A DNA stretch of 64,000 nt, from the NCBI GenBank assembly GCA_963842305.1, contig CAWJFW010000002.1, forward strand, positions 186,001 to 250,000, read 5' to 3'. The position numbers and the translations under genes were made by a program. Below the pieces are notes generated by a model. It was not told the origin of the DNA. It saw nothing but the letters and a program-made list of their open reading frames with translations, and made no database searches. Each line of letters starts with the position of its first letter. Position 1 is the stretch's first letter. Below, piece after piece: positions 50,318 through 58,670 of this stretch. This DNA is from JAIBJN01 sp963842305 (GTDB taxonomy: Bacteria > Actinomycetota > Thermoleophilia > Gaiellales > Gaiellaceae).

Positions 50318-51792
50318 TGTCCTTCGAGCCGCTTTACACGGCGGAGGAGATGCGCGCTGCCGAGGCGGCGTATCCCGGACCGACTCTCGAGCTGATGGAA
50401 CGCGCGGGCAAGAGCGTCGCCGACGAGATCCACGCCCGCTTCCCGTCGGCGCGACGCGTCGCCGTCTGGTGCGGCACGGGGGCGAACGGCGGCGACGGAC
50501 TCCTCGCCGCGGCAGAGCTCACGCGTGCCGGCGTTGAGACGGCGGTGCGCCTGCTCGGCCCCGAGGAGAAGGTCACCGGCGACTCGGCCGTCATGCTCGG
50601 CCGGGCGAAGGACGCCGGGGTGGCCTTCGTGGACGAGCACGGCGACGCAGACGTCGCGGTCGACGCCCTCTTCGGCACCGGCTTCAGCGGCAAGCCGCGG
50701 CCCGAGGCCGAACGCGCGATCGGTGAGCTGAACGGCGGCCGCGTCCCGGTCCTTGCGGTCGACGTGCCCTCCGGAGTCGACGCGTCGACGGGCACAGTGT
50801 CCGGAGCGGCGGTCCAGGCGTCCGTGACGCTGACCTTCCACGCCCCGAAGGTCGGCATTGCGATCGCACCCGGACGGTTCCACGCCGGCGAGCTCGTGGT
50901 CGCCGACATCGGGCTCGCCGGGATCGAGACCAGGCTCAAGCGGGCAACGGCCGACATCCTGGAGCTCGTGCCACGCCGTACGGCGGGCGACAACAAGTAC
51001 TCGGCCGGATCGGTGCTGGTCGTCGGTGGCTCGCGGGGGCTGACCGGGGCTCCGTCGCTCACGTCCGAGGCTGCGCTCCGCGCCGGGGCCGGCATCGTCA
51101 GCGCCTGTGTCCCCGCATCCCTGAACATCATCTTCGAGCAGCGACTCGTCGAGGTGATGACGAGGCCGTGCGCGGACGATGACGGCGCCCTGACGCTCGA
51201 CGCGGCAGACGACATCCTGGCGGCCGCGGAGCGTGCCGGCGCCATCGCGCTCGGCCCTGGTCTCGGCCGAAGGGACGGCACGCGTGCGCTGGTCGGCTAC
51301 CTCCTCGACCGACTCGACAAGCCGGTCGTCCTCGACGCCGACGGCCTCTGGGCGCTGGCAGGGCACCTGGACTGGGTCTTCTCGCGCGACGCTCCGACGG
51401 TGCTGACACCGCACGCCGGCGAGCTCGGCCGGCTGCTCGGGCGGCCGTCGGCCTGGGTGAGCGCCAACCGGCTCGATGCGGTTCAGGCGGGCGCCGACGA
51501 CACCGGCACCGTCGTTCTTCTCAAGGGAGTGGACACGCTGATCGCCGGGCCGGGACGAAGCCCCTTGGTCGTCGATCTCGGAAACCCGGGTCTTGCGACT
51601 GCCGGGAGCGGCGACGTCCTGACCGGCGTGGTTGCGGCGTTTCTCTCCAAGGGGATGGAGGCCGGCGCCGCGGCCGCGGGCGCCGCCGCCGCCTGCGGGG
51701 TCGCCTCCGAGATCGCCGCCGAGCGCCACGGCCAGGCGGGCATGATCGCCCGCGACGTCATCGAGTCGCTGTCGCCCGCTCTCTCGCGGTGA
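50317..51792 (+). CDS. nnr: bifunctional NAD(P)H-hydrate epimerase/dehydratase
   Basis: 491 residues. N-terminal epimerase (YjeF_N): EEMRAAEAAYPGPTLELMERAG, CGTGANGGDGLLAA, DALFGTGFSGKPR. C-terminal ADP-dependent dehydratase: KYSAGSVLVVGGSRGLTGA, LDADGLWAL, TPHAGELGRLLG, GNPGLATAGSGDVLTG. It repairs hydrated NAD(P)H. ATG shares one base with the acpS stop; its stop overlaps the alr start (GTGA). Confidence 0.96.
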   Translation: MSFEPLYTAEEMRAAEAAYPGPTLELMERAGKSVADEIHARFPSARRVAVWCGTGANGGDGLLAAAELTRAGVETAVRLLGPEEKVTGDSAVMLGRAKDAGVAFVDEHGDADVAVDALFGTGFSGKPRPEAERAIGELNGGRVPVLAVDVPSGVDASTGTVSGAAVQASVTLTFHAPKVGIAIAPGRFHAGELVVADIGLAGIETRLKRATADILELVPRRTAGDNKYSAGSVLVVGGSRGLTGAPSLTSEAALRAGAGIVSACVPASLNIIFEQRLVEVMTRPCADDDGALTLDAADDILAAAERAGAIALGPGLGRRDGTRALVGYLLDRLDKPVVLDADGLWALAGHLDWVFSRDAPTVLTPHAGELGRLLGRPSAWVSANRLDAVQAGADDTGTVVLLKGVDTLIAGPGRSPLVVDLGNPGLATAGSGDVLTGVVAAFLSKGMEAGAAAAGAAAACGVASEIAAERHGQAGMIARDVIESLSPALSR

Positions 51793-52817
51793 GGCGCTCC
51801 GAGATCACCGTCGACCTGGCAGCGATCCGCCGGAACGCCGCCCGGCTCCGGGACGCCGCGGCGCCGGCGGAGTTGTGGGCCGTCGTGAAGGCGGATGCCT
51901 ACGGCCACGGGGCGGTCGGCGCCGCCCGGGCCGCGCTCGAAGGAGGTGCGTCCGCCCTCTGCGTGGCGACCGCGCGGGAGGGCGAGGAACTGCGCGAGTC
52001 ATTCCCATCGGCGCGCATCCTCGTCATGAGCCCCTTGGCTCCGGGCGAGGAGGATGCCGCGCGGGATGCCCGCCTCGAGCTCGCGCTTTCCTCGCCGGAG
52101 GTTCCCGACGGGGTGGACGTCCACCTGAAGGTCGACACCGGCATGGGACGCTGGGGAATGACGCTCGACCAGGCGCTGACCGTGCCGCGCGGGAGGGTGG
52201 TCGGGGTCATGAGTCACCTCGCCACCGCCGACGAGCCCGATGAGTCGTTCGCCCGCCGCCAGATCGGGCGCTTCGAGGAGGTCTGCGCCGCATTCCCCGG
52301 ACTCACCGCCCACCTGGCAAACAGCGCCGGGGCGCTCCGCTTCCCCGAGGCGCGTTTCGACGCCGTCCGCTGCGGCATCGCCCTCTACGGGCTCTCGCCG
52401 TTCGGCGACGACCCTGCCGCTCATGGATTTGAGCCTGCGCTCTCGTGGCGGAGCTATGTCGCGCTCGCGAAGGAGCTGGCTCCGGGCGCGAGCACCGGCT
52501 ACGGGCGCCGGTTCGTCGCCGAGGAGCCTCGGCGCATCGGCGTCGTCCCGGTCGGCTATGCGGACGGCTTCCGGCGCGGCCTCACCGATACCCAGGTGCT
52601 CGTTGCAGGAACGAGGCGTCGGGTCGTCGGCACGATCTCCATGGACTCGCTCGCGGTCGAGCTCGGAGACGAGCCGGTCGGGGCCGGGGTCACGTTGATC
52701 GGCGACGGAATCCTGGCCGAGGAGCATGCGCGCGTCCTCGGCACGATCAACTACGAGATCACCTGCGGCGTAAATGGCGATTCCAGCCGGGCCGAGCGAA
52801 GGATCGTCGATGGATGA
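51789..52817 (+). CDS. alr: alanine racemase
   Basis: 342 residues. PLP lysine in AVVKADAYGHGAVG, catalytic Tyr in VGYADGFRRG (conserved region) and the C-terminal ISMDSLAVELGDEP. Supplies D-alanine for peptidoglycan, together with murI and the carboxypeptidase of this window. GTG start; the stop overlaps the next gene by eight bases. Confidence 0.95.
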   Translation: MRRSEITVDLAAIRRNAARLRDAAAPAELWAVVKADAYGHGAVGAARAALEGGASALCVATAREGEELRESFPSARILVMSPLAPGEEDAARDARLELALSSPEVPDGVDVHLKVDTGMGRWGMTLDQALTVPRGRVVGVMSHLATADEPDESFARRQIGRFEEVCAAFPGLTAHLANSAGALRFPEARFDAVRCGIALYGLSPFGDDPAAHGFEPALSWRSYVALAKELAPGASTGYGRRFVAEEPRRIGVVPVGYADGFRRGLTDTQVLVAGTRRRVVGTISMDSLAVELGDEPVGAGVTLIGDGILAEEHARVLGTINYEITCGVNGDSSRAERRIVDG

Positions 52818-53847
52818 GCGGATTCGCCAGGCCGTCGGCGATGCTCCGGCGTGGGTGGTCGGGGGCGCGCTGCGCGACGAGCTCATCGGCCGCGAGATCG
52901 TGGACGTCGACGTCGCGTGCCCTGACCCCGAGCCGCCCGCGCGTCGCTACTCGAGCCTGGCGCACGGCGCGGTCTTCCCTCTCTCCGAGCGCCACGGCGC
53001 CTGGCGGGTCGCGTTCCGCGACGGAAACACCGTCGACTTCACCCCGCTGCACGGGGCGAGCATCGAGGAAGACCTCGCCACGCGCGACTTCACGGTGAAT
53101 GCGCTCGCGCGCCCTCTCGACGGCGGGCCTCTCGTCGATCCCTTCGACGGGGCGGCCGACCTGAGGGCACGCCGGCTCCGGGCCGTCGGGCCGTCGGTGT
53201 TCACCGACGACCCGCTTCGCCTCCTGCGCGCAGTCCGCCTCGAGGACGAGCTCGACTTCCGGCTCGACGAGCCGACCGAGGAGCTCGTGCGCGCATCTGC
53301 GGCCCGGGTGGGCGAGCCGGCCGGCGAGCGGATCCTCGGCGAGCTCGAGCGCCTGTCGCCGGACGGCTTCCGCCGTGCCGACGAGCTCGGCCTGCTCGGG
53401 CCGTTGGGCGGCTCGGTGGCCGGTCTCGAGCGGACCGATCCGGCGGACACGACCGGCTACGTCCTGGTCGCCGTCTTCCGCGATCGGCTCCGAAACCTCC
53501 CGATCTCCAATGAGGTGCGCAAGCTCGCGCGGACGTTGCTGGCCGCGGAACGGCCGGCCGACGACTCGCCGCGGGAGATCCATCGCTTTCGCCGCCGGAC
53601 GGAGCCATGGGCGCTCTCCGCCCTCGCTTTCATCGGGGCGACCGATCTCTACGACGCGGTCCTGGCCGCACGCGTCGCCGACCAGCCCGAGCCGCTCCTG
53701 CGCGGCGGCGACGTGCTCGCACTCGGCGTGGAGCCCGGTCCGGAGGTCGGCCGTCTGCTCGAGCTCGTCGCCGAGGAGCGCGCGGCCGGCGCGGTCTCGA
53801 CCCGTGACGAGGCGCTCGAGCTTGTGCGCGGCCGGCTGGCCGGCTAG
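52810..53847 (+). CDS. tRNA nucleotidyltransferase/poly(A) polymerase family (CCA-adding-like)
   Basis: 345 residues from ATG 52810. Class II nucleotidyltransferase head: AWVVGGALRDELIGREIVDVDVAC (GG-R-D-G and DxD carboxylates), RDFTVNALARPLDGG, DPLRLLRAVRLEDEL. It lacks an HD domain. Candidate CCA-adding enzyme or poly(A) polymerase; the two cannot be separated by eye. Shorter than full-length CCA enzymes. Confidence 0.85.
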   Translation: MDERIRQAVGDAPAWVVGGALRDELIGREIVDVDVACPDPEPPARRYSSLAHGAVFPLSERHGAWRVAFRDGNTVDFTPLHGASIEEDLATRDFTVNALARPLDGGPLVDPFDGAADLRARRLRAVGPSVFTDDPLRLLRAVRLEDELDFRLDEPTEELVRASAARVGEPAGERILGELERLSPDGFRRADELGLLGPLGGSVAGLERTDPADTTGYVLVAVFRDRLRNLPISNEVRKLARTLLAAERPADDSPREIHRFRRRTEPWALSALAFIGATDLYDAVLAARVADQPEPLLRGGDVLALGVEPGPEVGRLLELVAEERAAGAVSTRDEALELVRGRLAG

Positions 53848-53868
53848 CGGTCGGCTACGCCGGCGTCG

Positions 53869-54387
53869 CTAGCGCCACTTGATGGTGCAGCCGACGGCCG
53901 GCGTCTCCTGCACCCGAGGCTGCGTTCCAGCGAGGGCCGCGTCGAGGGCGGGGCGCAGGTACGGCTCGGCGCCGTCCGGATCCGTGTGGTCCGAGTCCGG
54001 GGCGCCGTGGTAGACCAGCCTGTGGTCGGCGTCGAAGACGAAGACCTCGGGCGTGCGGGCGGCACCGTACGCGGTCGCCGTCTGCTGGGACTCGTCGTAG
54101 AGGAACGGAAAGACGAATCCTTTCTCCTGCGTGCGCCGGCGCATGTCGTCCGGCGAGTCGCCGAGGTAGCCGGCGTTCGCGTTGATCGCGACGAGGCCGG
54201 CCTGCCCGTCAAGGTCGCGTGCCACGTCGTTCAGACGGTCTTCCCAGGCGACGACGTAGGGGCAGTGGCAGCAGGAGAAGACGACCGCGACCGGCTTTCC
54301 CTCGTAGTCGGAGAGGCTGTGCGTCGTCCCGTCCGTGTCCGAGAGCGAGAACGCGGGCGCCTGATCTCCGAGCCGAAGCGTGGCCAT
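53869..54387 (-). CDS. thioredoxin-like peroxiredoxin/redoxin
   Basis: 172 residues from ATG 54387. AhpC/TSA-Redoxin fold: LGDQAPAFSLSDTDG and VAVVFSCCHCPYVVAWEDRL, whose CCHC contains a CxxC-like pair, then ARTPEVFVFDADHRLVYHG. Acts on disulfides or peroxides. Next gene outward is the accessory region, which starts within 25 bases of its start codon. Confidence 0.88.
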   Translation of the reverse strand: MATLRLGDQAPAFSLSDTDGTTHSLSDYEGKPVAVVFSCCHCPYVVAWEDRLNDVARDLDGQAGLVAINANAGYLGDSPDDMRRRTQEKGFVFPFLYDESQQTATAYGAARTPEVFVFDADHRLVYHGAPDSDHTDPDGAEPYLRPALDAALAGTQPRVQETPAVGCTIKWR

Positions 54388-54409
54388 GCCGCCAGGTTCT
54401 ATCAAGACC

Positions 54410-54533
54410 GTGACGGCCCGTGACGGCCCGTCGCGTCGTGTGCCTCGTTTGCAGGGATTTCCGTCGTCTCAGCCCGTCTCTCGTGACGGCCCGTATCGGC
54501 CCGTGCTAACGCTCCCGTTAGCAAACCGTTAGC
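54410..54533. repeat. direct and inverted repeats at the edge of the accessory region
   Basis: GTGACGGCCCG occurs at 54410-54420 and 54420-54430 (tandem, sharing one G) and again at 54483-54493. Downstream, GCTAACG (54505-54511) faces CGTTAGC (54516-54522) and CGTTAGC repeats at 54527-54533. Patterns like these are typical of attachment or integrase/excisionase arm sites, but that use is inference. No tRNA is seen. Confidence 0.5.
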
Positions 54534-54618
54534 AGCGGCCGCGTCGAGCTCTGCTGGGAGACCAAGTGAAGCGTCACGGATGTGTCGTCCAGGATTTGAT
54601 AATCTATACGACAAGAGC

Positions 54619-54636
54619 ACAGATGTCTCCATCTGT
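54619..54636. promoter_or_regulatory. candidate operator over the excisionase start codon
   Basis: ACAGATG (54619-54625), TCTC, CATCTGT (54630-54636): a perfect 7-bp inverted repeat that contains the ATG start at 54623. Autoregulation by the gene product is a reasonable guess. Confidence 0.4.
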
Positions 54637-54826
54637 CACGCCACCGAAGCTCCTAACCATCCGTGAAGTGGCCGGCGAGCTCAAGCTGTCGGTGCGGCAG
54701 GTACGCCGGCTCATCGACCGCGGCGCGATCCCCGCCGTCCGCCTGGGCGACAAGGGCTCCTCCATCCGCGTCGACCGCGCCGAGCTCGAGCAGTGGTTGT
54801 ACGCCAACCCGGAGCAGGCCGCATGA
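54623..54826 (+). CDS. excisionase-like helix-turn-helix protein
   Basis: 67 residues. Winged-helix excisionase/MerR-type domain: LLTIREVAGELKLSVRQVRRL, IDRGAIPAVRLGDKG, IRVDRAELEQWLYA. Typical of phage or integrative element Xis proteins. ATG 54623 chosen for its conserved start. No integrase lies in the window, so it may be an orphan or a repressor. Overlaps the next frame (ATGA). Confidence 0.85.
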   Translation: MSPSVTPPKLLTIREVAGELKLSVRQVRRLIDRGAIPAVRLGDKGSSIRVDRAELEQWLYANPEQAA

Positions 54827-54978
54827 CCCCGCGAGTCGTTCCCCGGCCGACCCGTCGTCCGGCGATGCCGAGCTTCCGCCGGCACCGGCCGCCGCCGCTC
54901 GAAAACCTCCCCACGGAGTTCGAGCAGCGCCCCCTGCTCGCCGACGCAGCCCGCATCCTCGCCCACTCCGCCGCCTAG
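54823..54978 (+). CDS. small hypothetical protein after excisionase
   Basis: 51 residues from an ATG overlapping the excisionase stop (ATGA). Basic and proline-rich (VPRPTRRPAMPSFRRHRPPP), then acidic-helical (TEFEQRPLLADAARILAHSA). No family recognised; position suggests an element gene. The following 180 bases contain only a short stem (GCCCTG / CAGGGC near 55128-55144). Confidence 0.45.
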   Translation: MTPRVVPRPTRRPAMPSFRRHRPPPLENLPTEFEQRPLLADAARILAHSAA

Positions 54979-55160
54979 GCTGAGCACGATGTTTCCGGCG
55001 GCAATCGACCGCAGCTGCAAGGTTCGGATCGCCGTCTGTGCATGGAATCCATTCTCCGGGGAACGATCTCTCGGACGGGCGTCGACTTTGCGCCGGGACC
55101 TGACGGCAGTCCCTTGGCGTCCTCCGGCCCTGAACCCCAGGGCAGGTGGGGACTTACAGC

Positions 55161-55382
55161 ATGAATCGGCGCCCGTCGGCGTTTTTGGCTCTTGAGAGAC
55201 GTGGCCACGGTCGGGCGCTACGCGACGATAGGGGGTTGCCGAGCGCCCCGACACCCCTTTCGACCGCAACGGAAGAGCCAGGAAGGGTCAACGGGGCACC
55301 TCGCATCGCCCCTAACGGCCGCAACCAACCCGGCACTACCCTCCCGCCGGTAGCCGTGCCCTCCAAACCTTCCCCAGCATGA
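55161..55382 (+). CDS. hypothetical protein upstream of HNH gene
   Basis: 73 residues, Arg/Pro-rich (NRRPSAFLALERRGHGR, RDDRGLPSAPTPLS). No motif. ATGA overlap with the HNH gene and an AGGTGG-like site about 10 bases upstream are the only support, so it may be a chance frame. Confidence 0.35.
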   Translation: MNRRPSAFLALERRGHGRALRDDRGLPSAPTPLSTATEEPGRVNGAPRIAPNGRNQPGTTLPPVAVPSKPSPA

Positions 55383-55708
55383 TCAGCAAAACGTGTGCGG
55401 CCTGCAGCCGGATCATCCCCCTTGACAGCAAGAGAGGCCGATGCGACAACTGCTACCGCGCCTACGAGCGGCAGCGGAAGGCGTGGAAGGAGCGGAGGAA
55501 AATCGCGAGCGGCTGGACGTGGGGCAGGCTGCGCGAGCAGGTACACCGCCGCGACCGGGCGTGTGTCGTCTGCGGTGGCAACGACCGGCTGCAAGTTCAC
55601 CACCGGGTTCCGCTCAGCGGCGGCGGAACAAACCAGCTCTCGAACCTCGAGCTCCGCTGCCAGGCCCACCACACGCATGCCTCGGTGCGCTCATGGGAGC
55701 CGTTCTAA
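55379..55708 (+). CDS. HNH endonuclease
   Basis: 109 residues. N-terminal zinc pair CAACSRII and RCDNCYRAYE; HNH core CVVCGGNDRLQVHHRVPLSGGGT then LELRCQAHHTH, with the catalytic His-Asn and CxxC zinc ligands. Phage-type HNH nucleases near small element genes act in packaging or as homing nucleases; here no terminase or capsid gene is seen. Confidence 0.9.
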   Translation: MISKTCAACSRIIPLDSKRGRCDNCYRAYERQRKAWKERRKIASGWTWGRLREQVHRRDRACVVCGGNDRLQVHHRVPLSGGGTNQLSNLELRCQAHHTHASVRSWEPF

Positions 55709-55785
55709 CGCGGCAGGCCGTTTTTTGGTACCGCGCCCGGGCACCCGCCCCCCAGGTTTGCGGGAGAAGAACCGAGAAAACCGCC

Positions 55786-55986
55786 GTGAAGAAAAAGACC
55801 TGCACCAAGTGCGGTGAGGCGAAGGAGCCGGCCGCGTTTCCGCGCAACAAGCGGACGCGCTCCGGGTTGAGCTCGTGGTGTCGGTCTTGCCATAACGAGG
55901 CTCGACGGGTCGTCCCCCGATACGTCCACCTGGACGGGGCGACGGTGCCGAACCCGGACCCACGGCCGAAGTCGAGGGTACGGTGA
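55786..55986 (+). CDS. small phage-type zinc-finger protein
   Basis: 66 residues from GTG 55786. CTKCGEAKEPAAFPRNKRTR and SSWCRSCHNEARR: two Cys pairs as in HNH-like zinc fingers common in actinophages. No catalytic His-Asn, so probably a binding module. Weak Shine-Dalgarno. Confidence 0.75.
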   Translation: MKKKTCTKCGEAKEPAAFPRNKRTRSGLSSWCRSCHNEARRVVPRYVHLDGATVPNPDPRPKSRVR

Positions 55987-55993
55987 CCTCCTC

Positions 55994-56191
55994 TCAATCG
56001 CCGAGGTGACGCAGACGGGGTGGAAACGCCGATGACCGCGGACGGCGGGTGGCCCCTTGCCTCGTTCGTAGTCGGCAATTCAGCGTCTCAAGCACCATCA
56101 GCGTGGCGGTAGAGCAGTCCTCTCGTTCGTACAGGTCGGCGCGCAGGCAATGGAGGGTCTTGAGCGCCCTCCTCACGCCTGCGGATCCCAC
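55994..56191 (-). CDS. possible small orphan protein
   Basis: 65 codons. The first half (ALKTLHCLRADLYEREDCST, ATLMVLETLNCRLRT) looks helical and plausible; the C-terminus does not. No Shine-Dalgarno is obvious. Listed because the 238-base gap otherwise appears empty; likely but not certain to be a relic. Confidence 0.25.
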   Translation of the reverse strand: MGSAGVRRALKTLHCLRADLYEREDCSTATLMVLETLNCRLRTRQGATRRPRSSAFPPRLRHLGD

Positions 56192-56224
56192 TTCGGCTCG
56201 TTTGCCGCCGTGCTCGGCGCGCAG

Positions 56225-56500
56225 CTAGCGATCGTCCACGACGTAGGCCTCGACTCCAGCGTGGCTCGTCTGCCAGACCGCCACATAGACTTCGACTTCC
56301 CGCCGCGCCTGTCGGTTGTTTGGCGCAGACGGGACGTAGACCTCCAACTCGTGGGCCCGAGCTTGTTCGGCGACACAGTCCGCCCGCCGCAGGTGTTCCT
56401 GCAGACTTCGCAAGGCGGAATGGTCGCTAATAAAGACGTACAAGCCGCAGTGCGCCTCTCCCGAGCCTTGCCGTGACGAGACGCTTCTTCTCAGTGTCAC
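56225..56500 (-). CDS. small conserved-looking hypothetical protein
   Basis: 91 residues. Strand-helix-strand pattern LYVFISDHSALRSLQEHLRR, HELEVYVPSAP, RREVEVYVAVWQTSHAGVEAYVVDD. Resembles short single-domain proteins found as orphans in actinobacteria. GTG 56500 used; TTG at the LYVF codon is an alternative. Function unknown. Confidence 0.55.
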   Translation of the reverse strand: MTLRRSVSSRQGSGEAHCGLYVFISDHSALRSLQEHLRRADCVAEQARAHELEVYVPSAPNNRQARREVEVYVAVWQTSHAGVEAYVVDDR

Positions 56501-56618
56501 GATCGGTTAGAAGGCGTCAAAGCGTCGTCCAACCTAGCCGGCCCCCAATTGTTGCCGGACGCGCTAAACATCTCGGCTAAAGGTCAGACAGTGGGTTGGA
56601 GGGCGAAGGCTCGACGAG

Positions 56619-57026
56619 TCAACCACTCTCCGATGGCGCCTCACGCGTCACCCTTGCATCTGCTTGCAAAGCGCGGCGGATGTCTGCCGCCCGCTCGCGA
56701 AGATCATCAAGGACGGAGTCGAGATTTTCAGCGCTGGGTACGTCCGTCTGGTCCGATTGCACCAGCGTGACGATCCAGAATCGACCGTTTCGCTGACTCA
56801 CGTCCGCACCGGAGCCGTGCCCTGGTGCAACGACCTTCAATCCAGGCTTATCGGAGATCACGTCGTATTCGTCGACGGTCAGCTCGATCGTTTCGACGCA
56901 GGCGGGATCGGCGCACTCGCAGAGGTACCTCGTGTGCTCGTTCGAGCTCACCTCCAGTTTGTGCACCGCGAGATCGCGGATCTGATCGTTAGCCTTCCGA
57001 AAGCTGTTTTCCTCGATGATCGCCAT
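56619..57026 (-). CDS. conserved hypothetical protein with Cys pair
   Basis: 135 residues. FRKANDQIRDLAVHKLEV then YLCECADPACVETIELTVDEYDVI: the CxC-x4-C pattern recurs in an actinobacterial family of unknown function; VVAPGHG follows. Shine-Dalgarno AAGGAGAG before ATG 57026. Divergent from the winged-helix gene. Confidence 0.75.
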   Translation of the reverse strand: MAIIEENSFRKANDQIRDLAVHKLEVSSNEHTRYLCECADPACVETIELTVDEYDVISDKPGLKVVAPGHGSGADVSQRNGRFWIVTLVQSDQTDVPSAENLDSVLDDLRERAADIRRALQADARVTREAPSESG

Positions 57027-57066
57027 CTCGGATCTCTCCTTCCGCGCGTGGGCTCCCCGCCGATGC

Positions 57067-57072
57067 TATGAT
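57067..57072 (+). promoter_or_regulatory. -10 box of winged-helix gene
   Basis: TATGAT (57067-57072), a near-consensus -10 hexamer. It overlaps an in-frame ATG (57068), so the true start is downstream, probably ATG 57101. Confidence 0.45.
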
Positions 57073-57100
57073 TTCGGCGACGGAGAAGACCGGAAATCAC

Positions 57101-57472
57101 ATGGACGACTTGAAAAATAGGACAAGCATGTCCTCTTTGTCAAATCGCTCAGCCAGGAAGCCCTGGACGTTCGTCACTAACCACACGCAGGTGCTGCTGG
57201 CAATCTCGCGAGACGGCGATATGAGGCTCCGAGACATCGCCCTCGTTGTCGGCATCACTGAGCGGGCTACCCAACGAATCGTGTCCGATCTCATCGAGGG
57301 CGGGTACGTCAAGCGCGATCGCGTGGGTCGGCGCAACCACTACGTCGTAAACCCGGAAATCAAGATGCGGCACCCGGCCCAGCGAGAACAAGGCGTCGGG
57401 ACCCTGCTTGCGGTACTCGAGCAGGTGACTGACGAGCGAGCGCAGGTGACTGACGAGCGAGCTTTAGCGTGA
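57101..57472 (+). CDS. winged helix-turn-helix transcriptional regulator
   Basis: 123 residues. HTQVLLAISRDGDMRLRDIAL, VVGITERATQRIVSDLIEGGYV, KRDRVGRRNHYVVN: a winged-helix of MarR/ArsR type. The C-terminus ends in a duplicated QVTDERA coming from a perfect 21-base tandem repeat. Possible regulator of the stress genes that follow. ATG 57128 is an alternative start. Confidence 0.75.
   Translation: MDDLKNRTSMSSLSNRSARKPWTFVTNHTQVLLAISRDGDMRLRDIALVVGITERATQRIVSDLIEGGYVKRDRVGRRNHYVVNPEIKMRHPAQREQGVGTLLAVLEQVTDERAQVTDERALA
57421..57462 (+). repeat. 21-bp perfect tandem repeat in regulator gene
   Basis: Two copies (57421-57441 and 57442-57462), each GCAGGTGACTGACGAGCGAG plus C, adding a duplicated seven-residue unit just before the stop. 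Confidence 0.8.
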
Positions 57473-57595
57473 GCACAAGCGTCGCATCGTCGGCGCTATC
57501 GGCGGAGCCAACATCGTCCGAACCGGCGTGCGTTCAAAGCGCTGATCGGCCGGTCGAAGGTTTGCGAAGGAAACCACGGCGGGCATTCACCTTGG

Positions 57596-58414
57596 ATGGA
57601 AACCGCAGCACCTTCGGCACGCAGGGCGGCGCAGAGCCGGTGGACCGAGCGATTCGGCCGTCTCGGGTTCGTGGCAAAGGGTGCGCTCTACGCCATCATC
57701 GGCGTGATCGCGATCAAGGTCGCGGCGGGGCAGGGCGGAAACGCCGAGGACCAGAAGGGGGCACTCGCCACTCTCGCGGATGAGCCGTTCGGGATGGTGC
57801 TGCTCGTCGTCCTTGCGTTTGGCCTGAGCGGCTATGCGCTCTGGCAGGTCATCGAGGTCGTGAATGGCCGGCGGGACAAGGACGGGGTCGAGGACTACGC
57901 TGAGCGGGCAGCCTCAGTCGGACGGGCCATTATCTACGGCGCTCTTGCGGCCTTCGCGTGGGCGATCGTCGCCGGTAGTGGCGGAGCGGCGAGCTCGAGC
58001 GGTTCCGAGAAGGAGCGAACGGCCATGGTCCTCGACTGGCCCGGCGGCGTCGCGCTCGTCACGATCGTCGGCCTCATTGTGATCGGGATCGCCGCATATC
58101 AGGGGTACACGGCCGCAACGCAGGGGTTCCTCGACGACCTCGAGCTTGCCCGCATGAGCGAGAACGAGAGGCGCACTGTCACCTCTCTCGGCACCGCGGG
58201 GCACGCCGCCCGCGGCGTCGTCTTCGCTCTCATCGGTGTCTTCCTCGTGAAGGCTGCGCTCGAGTACGACCCCCGCGAAGCGATCGGACTCGACGGCGCA
58301 CTCAAGGAACTCGCCGTACAGCCCTACGGCTCGGTGCTTCTCGGCCTCGTTGCCACCGGGCTCCTTCTCTACGGGCTCTACTGCCTCGTCGAGGCCCGCT
58401 ACCGAAAACTCTGA
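57596..58414 (+). CDS. DUF1206 family membrane protein
   Basis: 272 residues, six helices in three repeats: FGRLGFVAKGALYAIIGVIA, GRAIIYGALAAFAWAIVAGS, GTAGHAARGVVFALIGVFLV. DUF1206 repeats are characteristic of actinobacterial membrane proteins of unknown function, often in stress or envelope contexts. No clear Shine-Dalgarno. Confidence 0.9.
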   Translation: METAAPSARRAAQSRWTERFGRLGFVAKGALYAIIGVIAIKVAAGQGGNAEDQKGALATLADEPFGMVLLVVLAFGLSGYALWQVIEVVNGRRDKDGVEDYAERAASVGRAIIYGALAAFAWAIVAGSGGAASSSGSEKERTAMVLDWPGGVALVTIVGLIVIGIAAYQGYTAATQGFLDDLELARMSENERRTVTSLGTAGHAARGVVFALIGVFLVKAALEYDPREAIGLDGALKELAVQPYGSVLLGLVATGLLLYGLYCLVEARYRKL

Positions 58415-58547
58415 GCACGCGGCGCTCCGATCAACCTCGACAGAACAACCATGTGTGCGAGGGAGTCCGACAATGGCGGGACGAGATCGCGCGACCGGGA
58501 TGGCCCGTTTCGGACCCGTCTTGAGAGGTAGACCCTAGGCGGGAAGA

Positions 58548-58670
58548 ATGACCGAGCCCACCGGCACACCCCCGGAGCTCCCGTGGCGTTACCGATGCTG
58601 GTGGAGGCTGACCAGCTGGTGGTGGCGTTCGCGCTATCGCAGCGCCGCGACTGACGGCGACGAGGATTAG
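58548..58670 (+). CDS. possible Trp-rich miniprotein
   Basis: 40 residues: PWRYRCWWRLTSWWWRSRYRS has seven Trp in a short basic stretch. A weak GGGAAGA precedes ATG 58548. It may be a membrane-active peptide, or chance. Nothing else is clear between 58415 and 58748. Confidence 0.25.
   Translation: MTEPTGTPPELPWRYRCWWRLTSWWWRSRYRSAATDGDED

Noticed and set aside
54406..54560. tRNA gene serving as an attachment site
   Set aside because: No cloverleaf, anticodon arm or TTCGA-type T-loop could be drawn from the bases; only short repeats are present.
55986..56620. CRISPR array or toxin-antitoxin pair
   Set aside because: No regularly spaced repeats; the small minus-strand frames do not resemble known toxins or antitoxins.
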